From Polynucleobacter acidiphobus (lineage in GTDB: Bacteria; Pseudomonadota; Gammaproteobacteria; Burkholderiales; Burkholderiaceae), in assembly GCF_003065385.1 (NCBI RefSeq), contig NZ_CP023277.1:698044-762043 (forward strand): a DNA stretch of 64,000 nucleotides, read 5' to 3'. Below are positions 26,466 to 34,231 of the stretch, piece by piece (positions within the stretch are counted from its first letter, which is position 1; every line of letters starts with the position of its first letter). The notes below the pieces were generated by a model. That model saw only the letters and a list, made by a program, of their open reading frames with translations, did no database searches and was not told the DNA's origin. The position numbers were made by a program, and so were the translations under genes.

Positions 26466-27242
26466 ATGAAATTACAACTCCATCATGCCTCTTTACAGCT
26501 TGGAAAAAAACTCTTTGGGCCATTTGATTTCACGATCAAGCCGGGTGAGCGGATTGCGATCCTGGGTAAAAGCGGTGCCGGTAAGTCAACGATTATTCGA
26601 CTGATTGCGCGAGAGTATCAAATTAAAAGCGGCTCAATTTTGATGAATGGCACCTCGATTGAGCAGTATTCCTCGGCGCAACTAAGTCGGATACGAGGGG
26701 TCTTACCTCAGAATACTCAGATTGCCTTTGGGCTGATGACTGATCTTGTGATTGAGCTAGGACGAGTGAGCGCCACTAATAAGATCAACCACGAAACGAT
26801 CGTTATACACGCAGCCCAGATGGCGTGCGCAGAGCATCTTTTGGGGCGTGCATTTAATACTCTGTCTGGCGGTGAGCAAGCACGAATTCATCTGGCAAGA
26901 GTATTTGCTCAGCTATGGGATGTCCGCGATGGTCTGATTTTGGTGGATGAGCCAGTGGCAGCATTAGACCCAGGGCTGCAGTATCAATTGCTGGATACCA
27001 TTGACCGTTTTGCGAGAGAAAGAAACCACGCGGTGCTAGCAGTTTTGCATGATATTAATCATGCCCTTGATTTTGATCGATTGCTTCTAGTGGAGCAGGG
27101 GCGCATTATTTTGGATTGTTCAGCTGATCATCATGCCCTAGAAGACCTAGAGCGTTTATATGGAATTCAGTTAGAGCATCTACGCGATAGTCAGGGTAGG
27201 AGTGTGCTGATTCAGGTTCGCCCATCCGGTATTTACTCATAA
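26466..27242 (+). CDS. hmuV: Haemin ABC transporter ATP-binding protein HmuV
   Basis: A 258-residue ATPase. Walker A is GKSGAGKST (34-42), the ABC signature LSGGE (133-137), Walker B LILVDEP (157-163), and a switch His in VLHDINHAL. ATG at 26466 is preferred over a TTG nine bases upstream, since an AAGG ribosome site precedes it. Last gene of the haem operon; no clear hairpin follows. Confidence 0.95.
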   Translation: MKLQLHHASLQLGKKLFGPFDFTIKPGERIAILGKSGAGKSTIIRLIAREYQIKSGSILMNGTSIEQYSSAQLSRIRGVLPQNTQIAFGLMTDLVIELGRVSATNKINHETIVIHAAQMACAEHLLGRAFNTLSGGEQARIHLARVFAQLWDVRDGLILVDEPVAALDPGLQYQLLDTIDRFARERNHAVLAVLHDINHALDFDRLLLVEQGRIILDCSADHHALEDLERLYGIQLEHLRDSQGRSVLIQVRPSGIYS

Positions 27243-27309
27243 CCGAACACTTTAATTTATTTGTTGAATGTCATATGATCCATTCATTAGCAACTGTCAT
27301 GGAGGGGAC

Positions 27310-27702
27310 ATGATTGATCATCTGGATCATTTGGTTTTGACAACAGCGCACGAGGAACAGTGCATTCATTTCTATACGAGCGTACTTGGTATGAAACTCG
27401 AGTCATTTATTGGCGGCACACCACCGGTTGAGCGCAAAGCATTCAAGTTCGGTCAGCAGAAGATTAATCTTCACATCAAGGGTAAAGAATTTGAACCCAA
27501 GGCGGATCTTCCAACACCCGGTTCCTTGGATCTGTGTTTTATTGCAGACCGTCCCTTGAGAGAGGTGATTGAGCAATTGAATGCTAAAAACTGGCCCATT
27601 ATCGAGGGACCGGTGGTTCGCACTGGCGCAACGACCAAAATCAATTCAGTCTATGTGCGCGATCCCGACCAAAATCTAATCGAGATTAGCGAGCTACTTT
27701 AA
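27310..27702 (+). CDS. VOC-family (glyoxalase/bleomycin-resistance fold) protein
   Basis: A 130-residue protein from the ATG at 27310, which follows a GGAGGGG ribosome site; an earlier in-frame ATG at 27268 has none. The domain opens with IDHLDHLVLTTAHEEQCIHFY and ends with RDPDQNLIEIS, the metal-binding frame (His and Glu) of the vicinal-oxygen-chelate superfamily. Similar proteins act as dioxygenases or glyoxalase-like isomerases; the substrate is unknown. Convergent with the GNAT gene. Confidence 0.85.
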   Translation: MIDHLDHLVLTTAHEEQCIHFYTSVLGMKLESFIGGTPPVERKAFKFGQQKINLHIKGKEFEPKADLPTPGSLDLCFIADRPLREVIEQLNAKNWPIIEGPVVRTGATTKINSVYVRDPDQNLIEISELL

Positions 27703-27712
27703 GAGCGCGCTT

Positions 27713-28261
27713 TCAGGTAGCTTTCGAGTCCTTGAGCCGCTCTTGAAGAAAGTAATACCAATTAGCCTGGCGCTGCCAATACTCCTTCCATAGCGATCGC
27801 CAGCTCGCCTTAGGTAAGCGCATATGTCCCTCGACATCGCCGTAGATATTCCTCGATTGCAAGCCATGCTTAGCGCATAAATATCGGATCGCTTGATTTT
27901 CGATCACGCAGTGCATATAGAGAGTGCGATATCCACGGTTTTGGGCCCAGGTGATTGCTTCACTGAGTAGCTGATCAGCTATTCCTTGGCGACGAAACTC
28001 TTTTTTCACAATCACCCCAAATTCAACTGCATCATTGAGACAGGCAATATGAATCACGCCAGCCCAATGACCATCATGATGAGCAATCAGAAAATGATGA
28101 TTTGCTTTGTCCTGTTTAAATTTACGGACGAGGCGATTGATGCCCTCAGCGCTTAAGCTAATCCCAAAGTAGTTTCTAAGTGTCTGCGGATCCAAGGTTT
28201 TCAGCCACGATCCATACCGATTGATTTGGGTATTGGGCAGAAAGTGGGTAAAGACCGTCAT
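27713..28261 (-). CDS. GNAT-family N-acetyltransferase
   Basis: A 182-residue protein with a GNAT domain. The acetyl-CoA pyrophosphate loop is KEFRRQGIADQLL (about residues 90-102), and the preceding strand is EFGVIVK. The C-terminal ~40 residues, rich in Trp and Arg, lie outside the domain. The substrate is unknown. The ATG (28259-28261) begins one base after the stop of a 34-residue ORF on the same strand, so the two may be translationally coupled. Confidence 0.85.
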   Translation of the reverse strand: MTVFTHFLPNTQINRYGSWLKTLDPQTLRNYFGISLSAEGINRLVRKFKQDKANHHFLIAHHDGHWAGVIHIACLNDAVEFGVIVKKEFRRQGIADQLLSEAITWAQNRGYRTLYMHCVIENQAIRYLCAKHGLQSRNIYGDVEGHMRLPKASWRSLWKEYWQRQANWYYFLQERLKDSKAT

Positions 28262-28262
28262 C

Positions 28263-28367
28263 TTAGGACCCCATGGGGTAACTTTTTCGGTTTCTTGCGA
28301 TGTACGCTAAGCGAGCCTCAGACCAGGCTTCAATGATGCTTTTTAGGTATTTCACTAGATTTTTCAT
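28263..28367 (-). CDS. 34-residue basic peptide upstream of the GNAT gene
   Basis: ATG at 28365-28367 with an AGAGGAT ribosome site about 6 bases upstream. The product begins MKNLVKYLKSIIEAWSEARL and continues with a basic tail (YIARNRKSY). It forms an amphipathic helix with many Lys and Arg, resembling the short basic peptides of DUF1127-like kind, but I cannot assign a family. It ends one base before the GNAT start codon, which suggests co-translation. Codon use is ordinary, and the ribosome site is good. Confidence 0.55.
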   Translation of the reverse strand: MKNLVKYLKSIIEAWSEARLAYIARNRKSYPMGS

Positions 28368-28659
28368 ATTCTATCCTCTTGTAAAGGGTTGATTTCAATA
28401 GGAATTAACTCTTTTTAAGGGTTAACCCTAGTTACACTATACGCCCTTTTTCAGAATGCTGCATGACAGCAAAAAAAAGAGGAATCCAAACCCATACTCA
28501 CAGATCCCAAAGGGTTGGCCATGGTTGATTGGCTAAGTTCATCACCTGTTCACTAAATACGGAACAAATTACAACTTGGGGTTATCAGTACGGGGCAGTA
28601 CAAAATCAAAACTGATACCATCGAATGGTTCAATTCATTAAAAATAACAAGACCGATCG
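28368..28659. other. Divergent intergenic region between the GNAT unit and the Kef-type antiporter
   Basis: This stretch of 292 bases has no ORF with a ribosome site. It holds a perfect 12-base palindrome AGGGTTAACCCT at 28418-28429, a possible operator, and a related half AAAGGGTTGA about 35 bases to its left. On the minus strand, TATAGT lies upstream of the palindrome and could be a -10 element for the small peptide and GNAT genes. No ribosome site is seen just before the antiporter ATG. I see no RNA gene. Confidence 0.35.
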
Positions 28660-30357
28660 ATGCCGCATGACGTTACCTTAATTGCAATTCTGGCTGGAGG
28701 CTTTGGGCTCGCTCTTGTTTTTGGGCTTGCGGTCTCTTACCTGAAGATGCCACCGTTATTAGGCTATCTAATTGCAGGCGTGGTAATTGGCCCGGCAACG
28801 CCAGGCTTTGTTGCCGACATTGGTTTATCGACTCAGCTTGCAGAAATTGGAGTGATGTTACTGATGTTTGGGGTGGGACTTCATTTCTCAATTAATGATC
28901 TGCTGGCAGTCAAAAAAATTGCGGTTCCTGGTGCACTTTTCCAAATGGCAGTTGCCACTGCACTTGGTTATTTGGTGGCGCATTACTGGGGCTGGTCCTT
29001 AATTGGCTCCATCATATTTGGCTTAAGTTTATCGGTAGCTAGTACCGTTGTTTTACTGCGAGCCCTCGAGTCAAAGGGGCTTTTAGAGACCGTGAATGGC
29101 CAGATTGCAGTCGGGTGGTTGGTGGTTGAGGACTTGATGATGGTTCTAGCCTTAGTGTTGGTACCGGTGATGGCTGAGATCTATGGCAATGATGGATCGG
29201 CTGCACACTCCACCAGCCCCAGTGAATTACTAAGCTTGGTCGGAATAACCTTGGCCAAGGTCACTGCATTTATCGTTTTGATGTTGGTCGTGGGCAAACG
29301 CTTGCTACCAAAAATGCTATGGATCGTTGCGAAGAGTGGTTCACGCGAGCTCTTTACCTTAGCGGTGATTGCAGCAGCAATTGGGATTGCTTTCTTAGCC
29401 GCAGAACTATTTGACGTCTCGTTTGCTCTGGGCGCTTTCTTTGCTGGCATGATGCTTGGTGAGTCTGAGCTTAGTAAGCGAGCAGCCGATGAGTCATTAC
29501 CGCTCCGCGACGCATTTGCAGTATTGTTCTTTGTATCCGTCGGCATGCTTTTTAATCCAGAGATTATTTGGCAAGAGCCCATCAAATTACTGATTGTGAT
29601 TGCCATCATCATGGTTGGTAAAACATTAGCGGCAATTTTGTTGGTGTTGTTATTTAAGTACCCCTTGGGCACTGCCTTGACCGTTGGCGTTAGTTTGGCG
29701 CAGATTGGCGAGTTCTCATTCATTCTCGCTGGTATGGGCCTTGCCATGAATCTAATTCCGAATGAGGCATACAGCCTAATTCTGGCGGGAGCGATTTTAT
29801 CGATCGCCTTTAACTCCTTCTTATTTAATGGGATCGAACCAGCCTTAGTATGGGCCAGAAAGCGCTCACACCTGGCACGTAAGCTTGATGAGCGCTTGGA
29901 CCCCCTGTCATTATTACCCACCACCGTTAATGAATCGCTCTTGCATAAGCAAGTGGTGATTGTTGGTTACGGTCGTGTTGGTAAGAAAGTCTTTGAGAAC
30001 CTCAAAGCACAAAATATTAACTGTGTGATCGCTGAAAAAGAGCGTGGCATGGTTGAAGAGCTACGCAAGCAAAATATCCCAGCGGTGACTGGTGATGCAG
30101 CCGACCCCTTTGTTTTGATTCAGGCACATATCGCCCGTGCAGCAATCTTGGTCATTGCAACCAAGGATTCAATTGATATTAGTAAGATGGTGGAGACTGC
30201 GCGCACCCTTAATCCCGAGGTCAAAATCTTTATCCGAGCGCGAAGTCCTGAAGAGATCGAGCTCTATGAGAAAGAGGGCTGGGGTAAATCCTTTACGCCC
30301 GAGGATGAGTTGGCAGCACGCATAGCTGGTGAGGTCATCGCGGAGATGGCAAAATAA
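28660..30357 (+). CDS. Kef/YbaL-type cation:proton antiporter (CPA2) with RCK domain
   Basis: A 565-residue protein. Residues ~1-390 form the Na+/H+-exchanger-like domain with about 12 helices; SVASTVVLLRALE and WLVVEDLMMVLALVL carry conserved residues of the CPA2 ion site. Residues ~428-550 form a TrkA-N/RCK domain with the NAD-binding GYGRVG motif at 436-441. Such proteins export K+ or Na+ in exchange for protons, gated by nucleotide binding. No KefF/KefG-like partner is adjacent, so the YbaL group is more likely than KefB/C. Confidence 0.9.
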   Translation: MPHDVTLIAILAGGFGLALVFGLAVSYLKMPPLLGYLIAGVVIGPATPGFVADIGLSTQLAEIGVMLLMFGVGLHFSINDLLAVKKIAVPGALFQMAVATALGYLVAHYWGWSLIGSIIFGLSLSVASTVVLLRALESKGLLETVNGQIAVGWLVVEDLMMVLALVLVPVMAEIYGNDGSAAHSTSPSELLSLVGITLAKVTAFIVLMLVVGKRLLPKMLWIVAKSGSRELFTLAVIAAAIGIAFLAAELFDVSFALGAFFAGMMLGESELSKRAADESLPLRDAFAVLFFVSVGMLFNPEIIWQEPIKLLIVIAIIMVGKTLAAILLVLLFKYPLGTALTVGVSLAQIGEFSFILAGMGLAMNLIPNEAYSLILAGAILSIAFNSFLFNGIEPALVWARKRSHLARKLDERLDPLSLLPTTVNESLLHKQVVIVGYGRVGKKVFENLKAQNINCVIAEKERGMVEELRKQNIPAVTGDAADPFVLIQAHIARAAILVIATKDSIDISKMVETARTLNPEVKIFIRARSPEEIELYEKEGWGKSFTPEDELAARIAGEVIAEMAK

Positions 30358-30385
30358 TTTATCTATTTGTTTAGTACTGAAAATA

Positions 30386-31504
30386 ATGGACCACAAAACC
30401 TTGATGGCTAAACCAAAAAAGCCCATTTGCATTGCAGTAAGTATTGCGGCGACCTTATTGCTAGGTGCTTGTGCGGGAGGCCAGTCCAATAATAACTTTG
30501 GGAATGCTGCAAACGTGAGTGCGAGCCCTCAAATGTTATCGAGTGCACAGTTGGAGTCATTGGTTTCTCCAATCGCCCTATACCCTGATTCATTACTATC
30601 CATTATGTTGTTGGCTTCAACCTACCCACTTGAAGTTGCTGAGGCCTATAACTGGCGCTCGAGCAATGCAAGTTTGCAAGGTAGTGCGCTTACGAATGCA
30701 CTCAATGCCCAATCATGGAACGATAGCGTCAAGTCATTGATTTCATTTTCTCAGGCATTAAGCATGATGGGTAAGCAGTTGCAGTGGACACAAAATCTCG
30801 GAAATGCTTATAAGTTGCAACCGGCAGATACGATGAAAGCCGTGCAAGCACTGCGCAAGAAAGCACTAACCGCCGGTACCTTAAAAAGCAATGCCCAAAT
30901 GACTGTGAGCACTGATGCCAGCGGGAACATCATTATCGCGCCGCCCAATACACAAATTGTGTATGTACCAACCTATAACCCAACCCAAGTTTATGGTCCT
31001 TGGCCCTATCCTGATTACCCGCCATACCCCGCGTACGATCCAGCCTGGGGCGCAATGTCATTTGGTGTGGGTTTAGCCGTTGGAGGGGCCTTATGGGCAA
31101 CGCCGGCTTGGTCAAGTGGCACGATTAATGTAAACAATAATGAGCAACGTCCTAACCGAGGCTTAATTGGTCCGAGCAGTATTGCCAATCAGCAACGCCT
31201 CTTAAACGATTGGAAAAATAACGCCACTCCACAAGAGCGACAAGATGCCCGCAATGCTGCGCAGCGTGCCGATAGTGCATTTGAGAAAAATGCTACAGCC
31301 CAAGAGAAGGCTCAAGCCAGCCGTCTTGATCAAGAAGGGCGTTCCGCAATTGCAGCGGATCGAGCCAACCCCAATGCAACTCGGGAGGCCGCTCAAGAAA
31401 ATGCGATGCGGGAACAGGCGCGCTTTGATGAGAGTCGGGATCGCTTCGGAGGCTTCCGTGGAGGAGGTTTTGGCGGTGGTCGCATGGGTGGATTTAGGCG
31501 CTAA
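30386..31504 (+). CDS. DUF3300 domain lipoprotein
   Basis: A 372-residue protein with a lipoprotein signal: hydrophobic stretch and lipobox LLLGAC, Cys29 from the ATG at 30386 (an ATG at 30404 is an equally good start). The DUF3300 domain has LVSPIALYPDSLLSIMLLAS and NTQIVYVPTYNPTQVYG. Then comes a glycine-rich hydrophobic patch, a charged Ala/Gln/Arg-rich helix, and a Gly/Arg/Phe tail (FRGGGFGGGRMGGF). Function of DUF3300 is unknown. It is followed after 2 bases by the Rap1a-like gene. Confidence 0.85.
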   Translation: MDHKTLMAKPKKPICIAVSIAATLLLGACAGGQSNNNFGNAANVSASPQMLSSAQLESLVSPIALYPDSLLSIMLLASTYPLEVAEAYNWRSSNASLQGSALTNALNAQSWNDSVKSLISFSQALSMMGKQLQWTQNLGNAYKLQPADTMKAVQALRKKALTAGTLKSNAQMTVSTDASGNIIIAPPNTQIVYVPTYNPTQVYGPWPYPDYPPYPAYDPAWGAMSFGVGLAVGGALWATPAWSSGTINVNNNEQRPNRGLIGPSSIANQQRLLNDWKNNATPQERQDARNAAQRADSAFEKNATAQEKAQASRLDQEGRSAIAADRANPNATREAAQENAMREQARFDESRDRFGGFRGGGFGGGRMGGFRR

Positions 31505-31506
31505 TC

Positions 31507-31896
31507 ATGCTATCAATCAAAATACGATCAATGAAAACAATGAAGATACTTTTGGGATTGACATTCGGATATTTGGCCATCATTCCGGCAATCAGTTATG
31601 GGCAAGCAAAACCGCATGATGCGTCGACTGCTGCCATGGTAGAACTTTGCAAGGCGCGAAACGATATTGATGCTCAGAACTTTTGTTTTGGATTTGGTGA
31701 GGGGGTGTATCAGGCTTATTTAGCCAGTCGCCCAGCGGGCTCAAAGCCTAGCATCTGCTTTGCATCCAGCAACCACACGCGCGAGCAAGTGCTAGAGGAT
31801 TTTCTGAAATGGAATCAACAAAATCCTCAATTTAATCAAGAGCAGGCCGCCAAAACCCTGGTACGTTTCTTTAGACAGCGCTACCCCTGCAAATAG
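31507..31896 (+). CDS. Rap1a/Tai-like periplasmic protein
   Basis: A 129-residue exported protein with the core fold of the Rap1a/Tai immunity family (PF18602): a signal segment ending near ISYGQA, then ELCKARNDIDAQNFCFGFGEG and a C-terminal RFFRQRYPC, giving the conserved cysteines that form disulfides. In Serratia these proteins neutralise type VI amidase effectors, but many homologues occur without T6SS and nothing here encodes an effector. ATGs at 31531 and 31540 give shorter signal peptides and may be the real start. It probably forms an operon with the DUF3300 gene. Confidence 0.7.
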   Translation: MLSIKIRSMKTMKILLGLTFGYLAIIPAISYGQAKPHDASTAAMVELCKARNDIDAQNFCFGFGEGVYQAYLASRPAGSKPSICFASSNHTREQVLEDFLKWNQQNPQFNQEQAAKTLVRFFRQRYPCK

Positions 31897-31967
31897 TGGC
31901 TTATTAAGGCAATCGTTATACAATCATTTTGAGTCCCGCCGATCCTCTTTGCTGAAAGGAAAAAAAC

Positions 31968-32186
31968 ATGCTCCAGATGCTAATTAATGATTCAATGAGT
32001 ACCACTGACAAGATCATGAAAATTGCTGGTTTTATTGGTATGGTGGTTAGTATTACGGTTGCGTTTTACTTAATCTTCTCCGCAAGCGCCCCTGACTCAA
32101 AAACCGCTGTGTTTGTCTTCTCTCTGGGCTCTGGTCTTGCCCTTGGTTATTTGTCATTTGCGATTAAACAAAAATCCCGAAACTAA
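31968..32186 (+). CDS. Small two-helix membrane protein, unknown
   Basis: A 72-residue protein with a good ribosome site (AAAGGA) 8 bases before the ATG. Two hydrophobic segments (about residues 18-38 and 48-65) are separated by a short loop. Not recognised. It stands alone and is followed by a strong terminator, so it is transcribed as its own unit or ends the DUF3300 operon. Confidence 0.65.
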   Translation: MLQMLINDSMSTTDKIMKIAGFIGMVVSITVAFYLIFSASAPDSKTAVFVFSLGSGLALGYLSFAIKQKSRN

Positions 32187-32206
32187 TTAAATAGACTCAA
32201 CCCTTG

Positions 32207-32236
32207 ATGGCTCCATTGCGGAGCCATTTTATTTTT
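32207..32236 (+). terminator. Rho-independent terminator
   Basis: A perfect 8-bp stem ATGGCTCC/GGAGCCAT with a 5-base loop is followed by TTT-A-TTTTT. It ends the small membrane protein gene and lies just before the DMT transporter start. Confidence 0.88.
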
Positions 32237-32247
32237 AAGAGCACTCA

Positions 32248-33129
32248 ATGAAAAATGAAACCAAAGGCATGCTGATTGGTTTCATTGGTATTTTTATATT
32301 CAGCCTGACCCTACCAGTTACCAAAATAACCGTTGAGACTCTTAATCCCTATTTTTTGTGCTTCGCGCGTGCATTGCTCGCTGGAATCTTGGCGGGAGGC
32401 TATCTAATCTATACCAAAGCACCCATTCCAGATACGAAACAAATTCGTCAATTTGCAATTGTGGCGCTTGGCGTGGTCTTTATCTTCCCGCTATTCATTA
32501 ATATCGCGATGACTACGGGTGAGGCCTCTCACGCTGGGGTTATTTTGGGAATCATGCCATTGGCTACGGTCGTTGCAGGAGTGTTGCTCTTTCAAGAGCG
32601 CCCGTCCTTGGGCTTTTGGGCGAGCGCTTTAACAGGCTGCTTCTTAGTTTGCACCTACGCATATTTAAATAGTGAAGGGGGGTTTCGGTATACCGATCTC
32701 TTATTATTAATTGCTTGTGCAGCCAATGGAATTGCCTATGCAATTGGCGGCAACTTGTCGCGTACGATGAATGCCAAACAAGTGATCTCATGGACCTTAG
32801 TTCTCTCATTGCCGATCAACTTGATTGGAAGTGTCTTCACGTTTCAAGAGTCTTACTTAGTAGCGAGTGCCAGTATCTGGATTAGCTTTTTATACCTCGG
32901 GATCTTTTCAATGTTTATTGGATTCTTCTTTTGGTATGGCGGTATGGCGATTGGCGGAATCTCACGCGTGAGTCAGGTTCAATTATTGCAACCCTTTTGT
33001 ACCTTACTAGCCTCTGCTATTTTGGTCTCCGAGCCCATTACATGGATGAACATCCTATTTGCCGGTCTGGTGATTACAACAGTCATGATTGGGCGCAAGA
33101 TGTTGGTGCGTCGGGGACCGGCTGTCTAA
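32248..33129 (+). CDS. DMT-superfamily (EamA) transporter
   Basis: A 293-residue protein with ten predicted membrane helices in two EamA repeats. The first repeat starts LIGFIGIFIFSLTLPVTK and contains RALLAGILAGGYLIY; the second contains LLLIACAANGIAYAIGGNLS. EamA transporters move amino acids, nucleosides or other metabolites; the substrate is not readable. The gene starts 12 bases after a terminator and must have its own promoter overlapping the terminator or upstream. Confidence 0.88.
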   Translation: MKNETKGMLIGFIGIFIFSLTLPVTKITVETLNPYFLCFARALLAGILAGGYLIYTKAPIPDTKQIRQFAIVALGVVFIFPLFINIAMTTGEASHAGVILGIMPLATVVAGVLLFQERPSLGFWASALTGCFLVCTYAYLNSEGGFRYTDLLLLIACAANGIAYAIGGNLSRTMNAKQVISWTLVLSLPINLIGSVFTFQESYLVASASIWISFLYLGIFSMFIGFFFWYGGMAIGGISRVSQVQLLQPFCTLLASAILVSEPITWMNILFAGLVITTVMIGRKMLVRRGPAV

Positions 33130-33223
33130 TTGGATTGACGGATAAATGGATTCAGATTATGAAATTAACCGCAGAATCAAGCCAGTAAAGGGTCTGATGG
33201 CGGTCAAGATCCCAAAAAAATGC

Positions 33224-33246
33224 GGGATTATCCCTAGAGTAATCCC
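33224..33246. other. Hairpin after the DMT transporter gene
   Basis: GGGATTA (33224-33230) and TAATCCC (33240-33246) form a 7-bp stem with a 9-base loop. No T-run follows, so it is not a standard terminator. It lies in the 270-base gap before the HU gene, which otherwise holds the HU promoter region and the second hairpin at 33341. Confidence 0.4.
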
Positions 33247-33340
33247 CTTGTGTTCATGGAATCTGTGTTGCAAACTCTAATCGTTATCAGTTGCAAATCA
33301 CTCGGTAATTGGTAATAAAGATTTAGGAGACTTCTATTTT

Positions 33341-33364
33341 GGGCTGCTGATGCAGTCCATTTTT
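33341..33364 (+). terminator. Terminator-like hairpin in the leader of the HU gene
   Basis: GGGCTGC (33341-33347) and GCAGTCC (33352-33358) form a 7-bp stem (one G-U pair) with a 4-base TGAT loop, followed by ATTTTTG. This is a good intrinsic terminator shape, yet it sits only 36 bases before the HU start codon. It may attenuate HU transcription, or end a short RNA that starts in the gap upstream. Confidence 0.5.
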
Positions 33365-33399
33365 GTAAAGTTTATTAATTGTTTGTTTAAAGGAAAAAT

Positions 33400-33681
33400 A
33401 TGAATAAAGCTGAACTCGTAGAAAAAATTGCTGATGATGCTGAACTTTCAAAAGCTAGTGCAGAGCGCGCTCTAAACTCCGCAATTGAAAATATTATCAA
33501 AGCAGTAACGAAAGGTGACTCTGTTCAGTTAGTTGGTTTTGGAACCTTTAGCCAAGGTAAGCGCTCAGCACGTACTGGCCGCAATCCAAAGACTGGTGAA
33601 GCAATTAAGATTGCTGCATCAAAGACCGCAAAGTTCTCTGCTGGTAAGGCGTTCAAAGACGCTGTCAACAAGCGCAAGTAA
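33400..33681 (+). CDS. hupB: HU-family DNA-binding protein
   Basis: A 93-residue nucleoid protein. The first half has [20 protein letters not shown] and the HU arm region shows [20 protein letters not shown], the DNA-contacting beta arm with the conserved Arg-Asn-Pro. HU bends and packages DNA and acts in replication and recombination. A strong AAAGGA ribosome site precedes the ATG. It is monocistronic, with its own terminator. Confidence 0.97.
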   Translation: MNKAELVEKIADDAELSKASAERALNSAIENIIKAVTKGDSVQLVGFGTFSQGKRSARTGRNPKTGEAIKIAASKTAKFSAGKAFKDAVNKRK

Positions 33682-33699
33682 TACCAATTCGGTATTTCC

Positions 33700-33726
33700 A
33701 AAAAGCCGCCCACGAGGCGGTTTTTT
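33700..33726 (+). terminator. HU gene terminator
   Basis: AAAAAGCCGCC and GGCGGTTTTTT form a GC stem extended by A-T pairs around a CACGA loop, ending in six T. It begins 19 bases after the HU stop codon. Confidence 0.85.
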
Positions 33727-33794
33727 GTTGCCACGCATCATTTTTAAACGCCTAAATACTCAGCGTTACCTATTTAATGGGCTAGAATCCAAAC

Positions 33795-34172
33795 ATGCTT
33801 GAGTTCATTCGCAAAAAATTGGTTCATACCTTTGTGATTGCCTCCATTATTTTTGGATGCTCAGTTCAGGCCGCCACCCCGTCTTTTAAAGAAGATTTAG
33901 ACGATTTTGAAGAGATGCACTATGTGCATCAGGAGGGCTTATCTGTATTACAAGCTGAGCCCCTGGTTATTTTGTGGCAAAACGAAGATTTAGCGCAGGC
34001 GCTCATTTGCTCGTGTGGTGCAACCGATGACCTTGAGCAATATTCGCCGGTGATTTCTCACAGTCATTTTGTTCTTACCTTAAGTAATCGCCCGCATTTC
34101 TTTTCCCATCGTGGGCTACCAAAACATCCAATAGGCCTTTCTCAGGCCAGAGCACCGCCATCGTTTATTTGA
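33795..34172 (+). CDS. Small exported protein heading the first RND metal-efflux operon
   Basis: A 125-residue protein with a signal peptide (ending VQAA, about residue 27). The mature part is acidic and contains a CSCG motif, scattered His residues (EEMHYVHQ, HSHF, HFFSHRG) and an end RAPPSFI. It has the same general plan as the 116-residue protein at 1548: signal, His, close Cys pair, proline-rich tail. It is not a family I can name. It is followed after ~60 bases by tolC/czcC-like genes, so a periplasmic metal-binding or sensing role is inferred. Confidence 0.55.
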   Translation: MLEFIRKKLVHTFVIASIIFGCSVQAATPSFKEDLDDFEEMHYVHQEGLSVLQAEPLVILWQNEDLAQALICSCGATDDLEQYSPVISHSHFVLTLSNRPHFFSHRGLPKHPIGLSQARAPPSFI

Positions 34173-34231
34173 GTTAGAACGATTGGGGTAGAGCTTGCTC
34201 TACATGTGTATGCCTCTTGCTCGGAGGGTCA

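Noticed and set aside
29181..29924. 247-codon ORF antisense to the Kef-type antiporter gene
   Set aside because: It is the mirror of a well-supported gene, Lys/Ser/Asn-rich in a pattern expected from the antisense frame of a membrane protein, and has no ribosome site.
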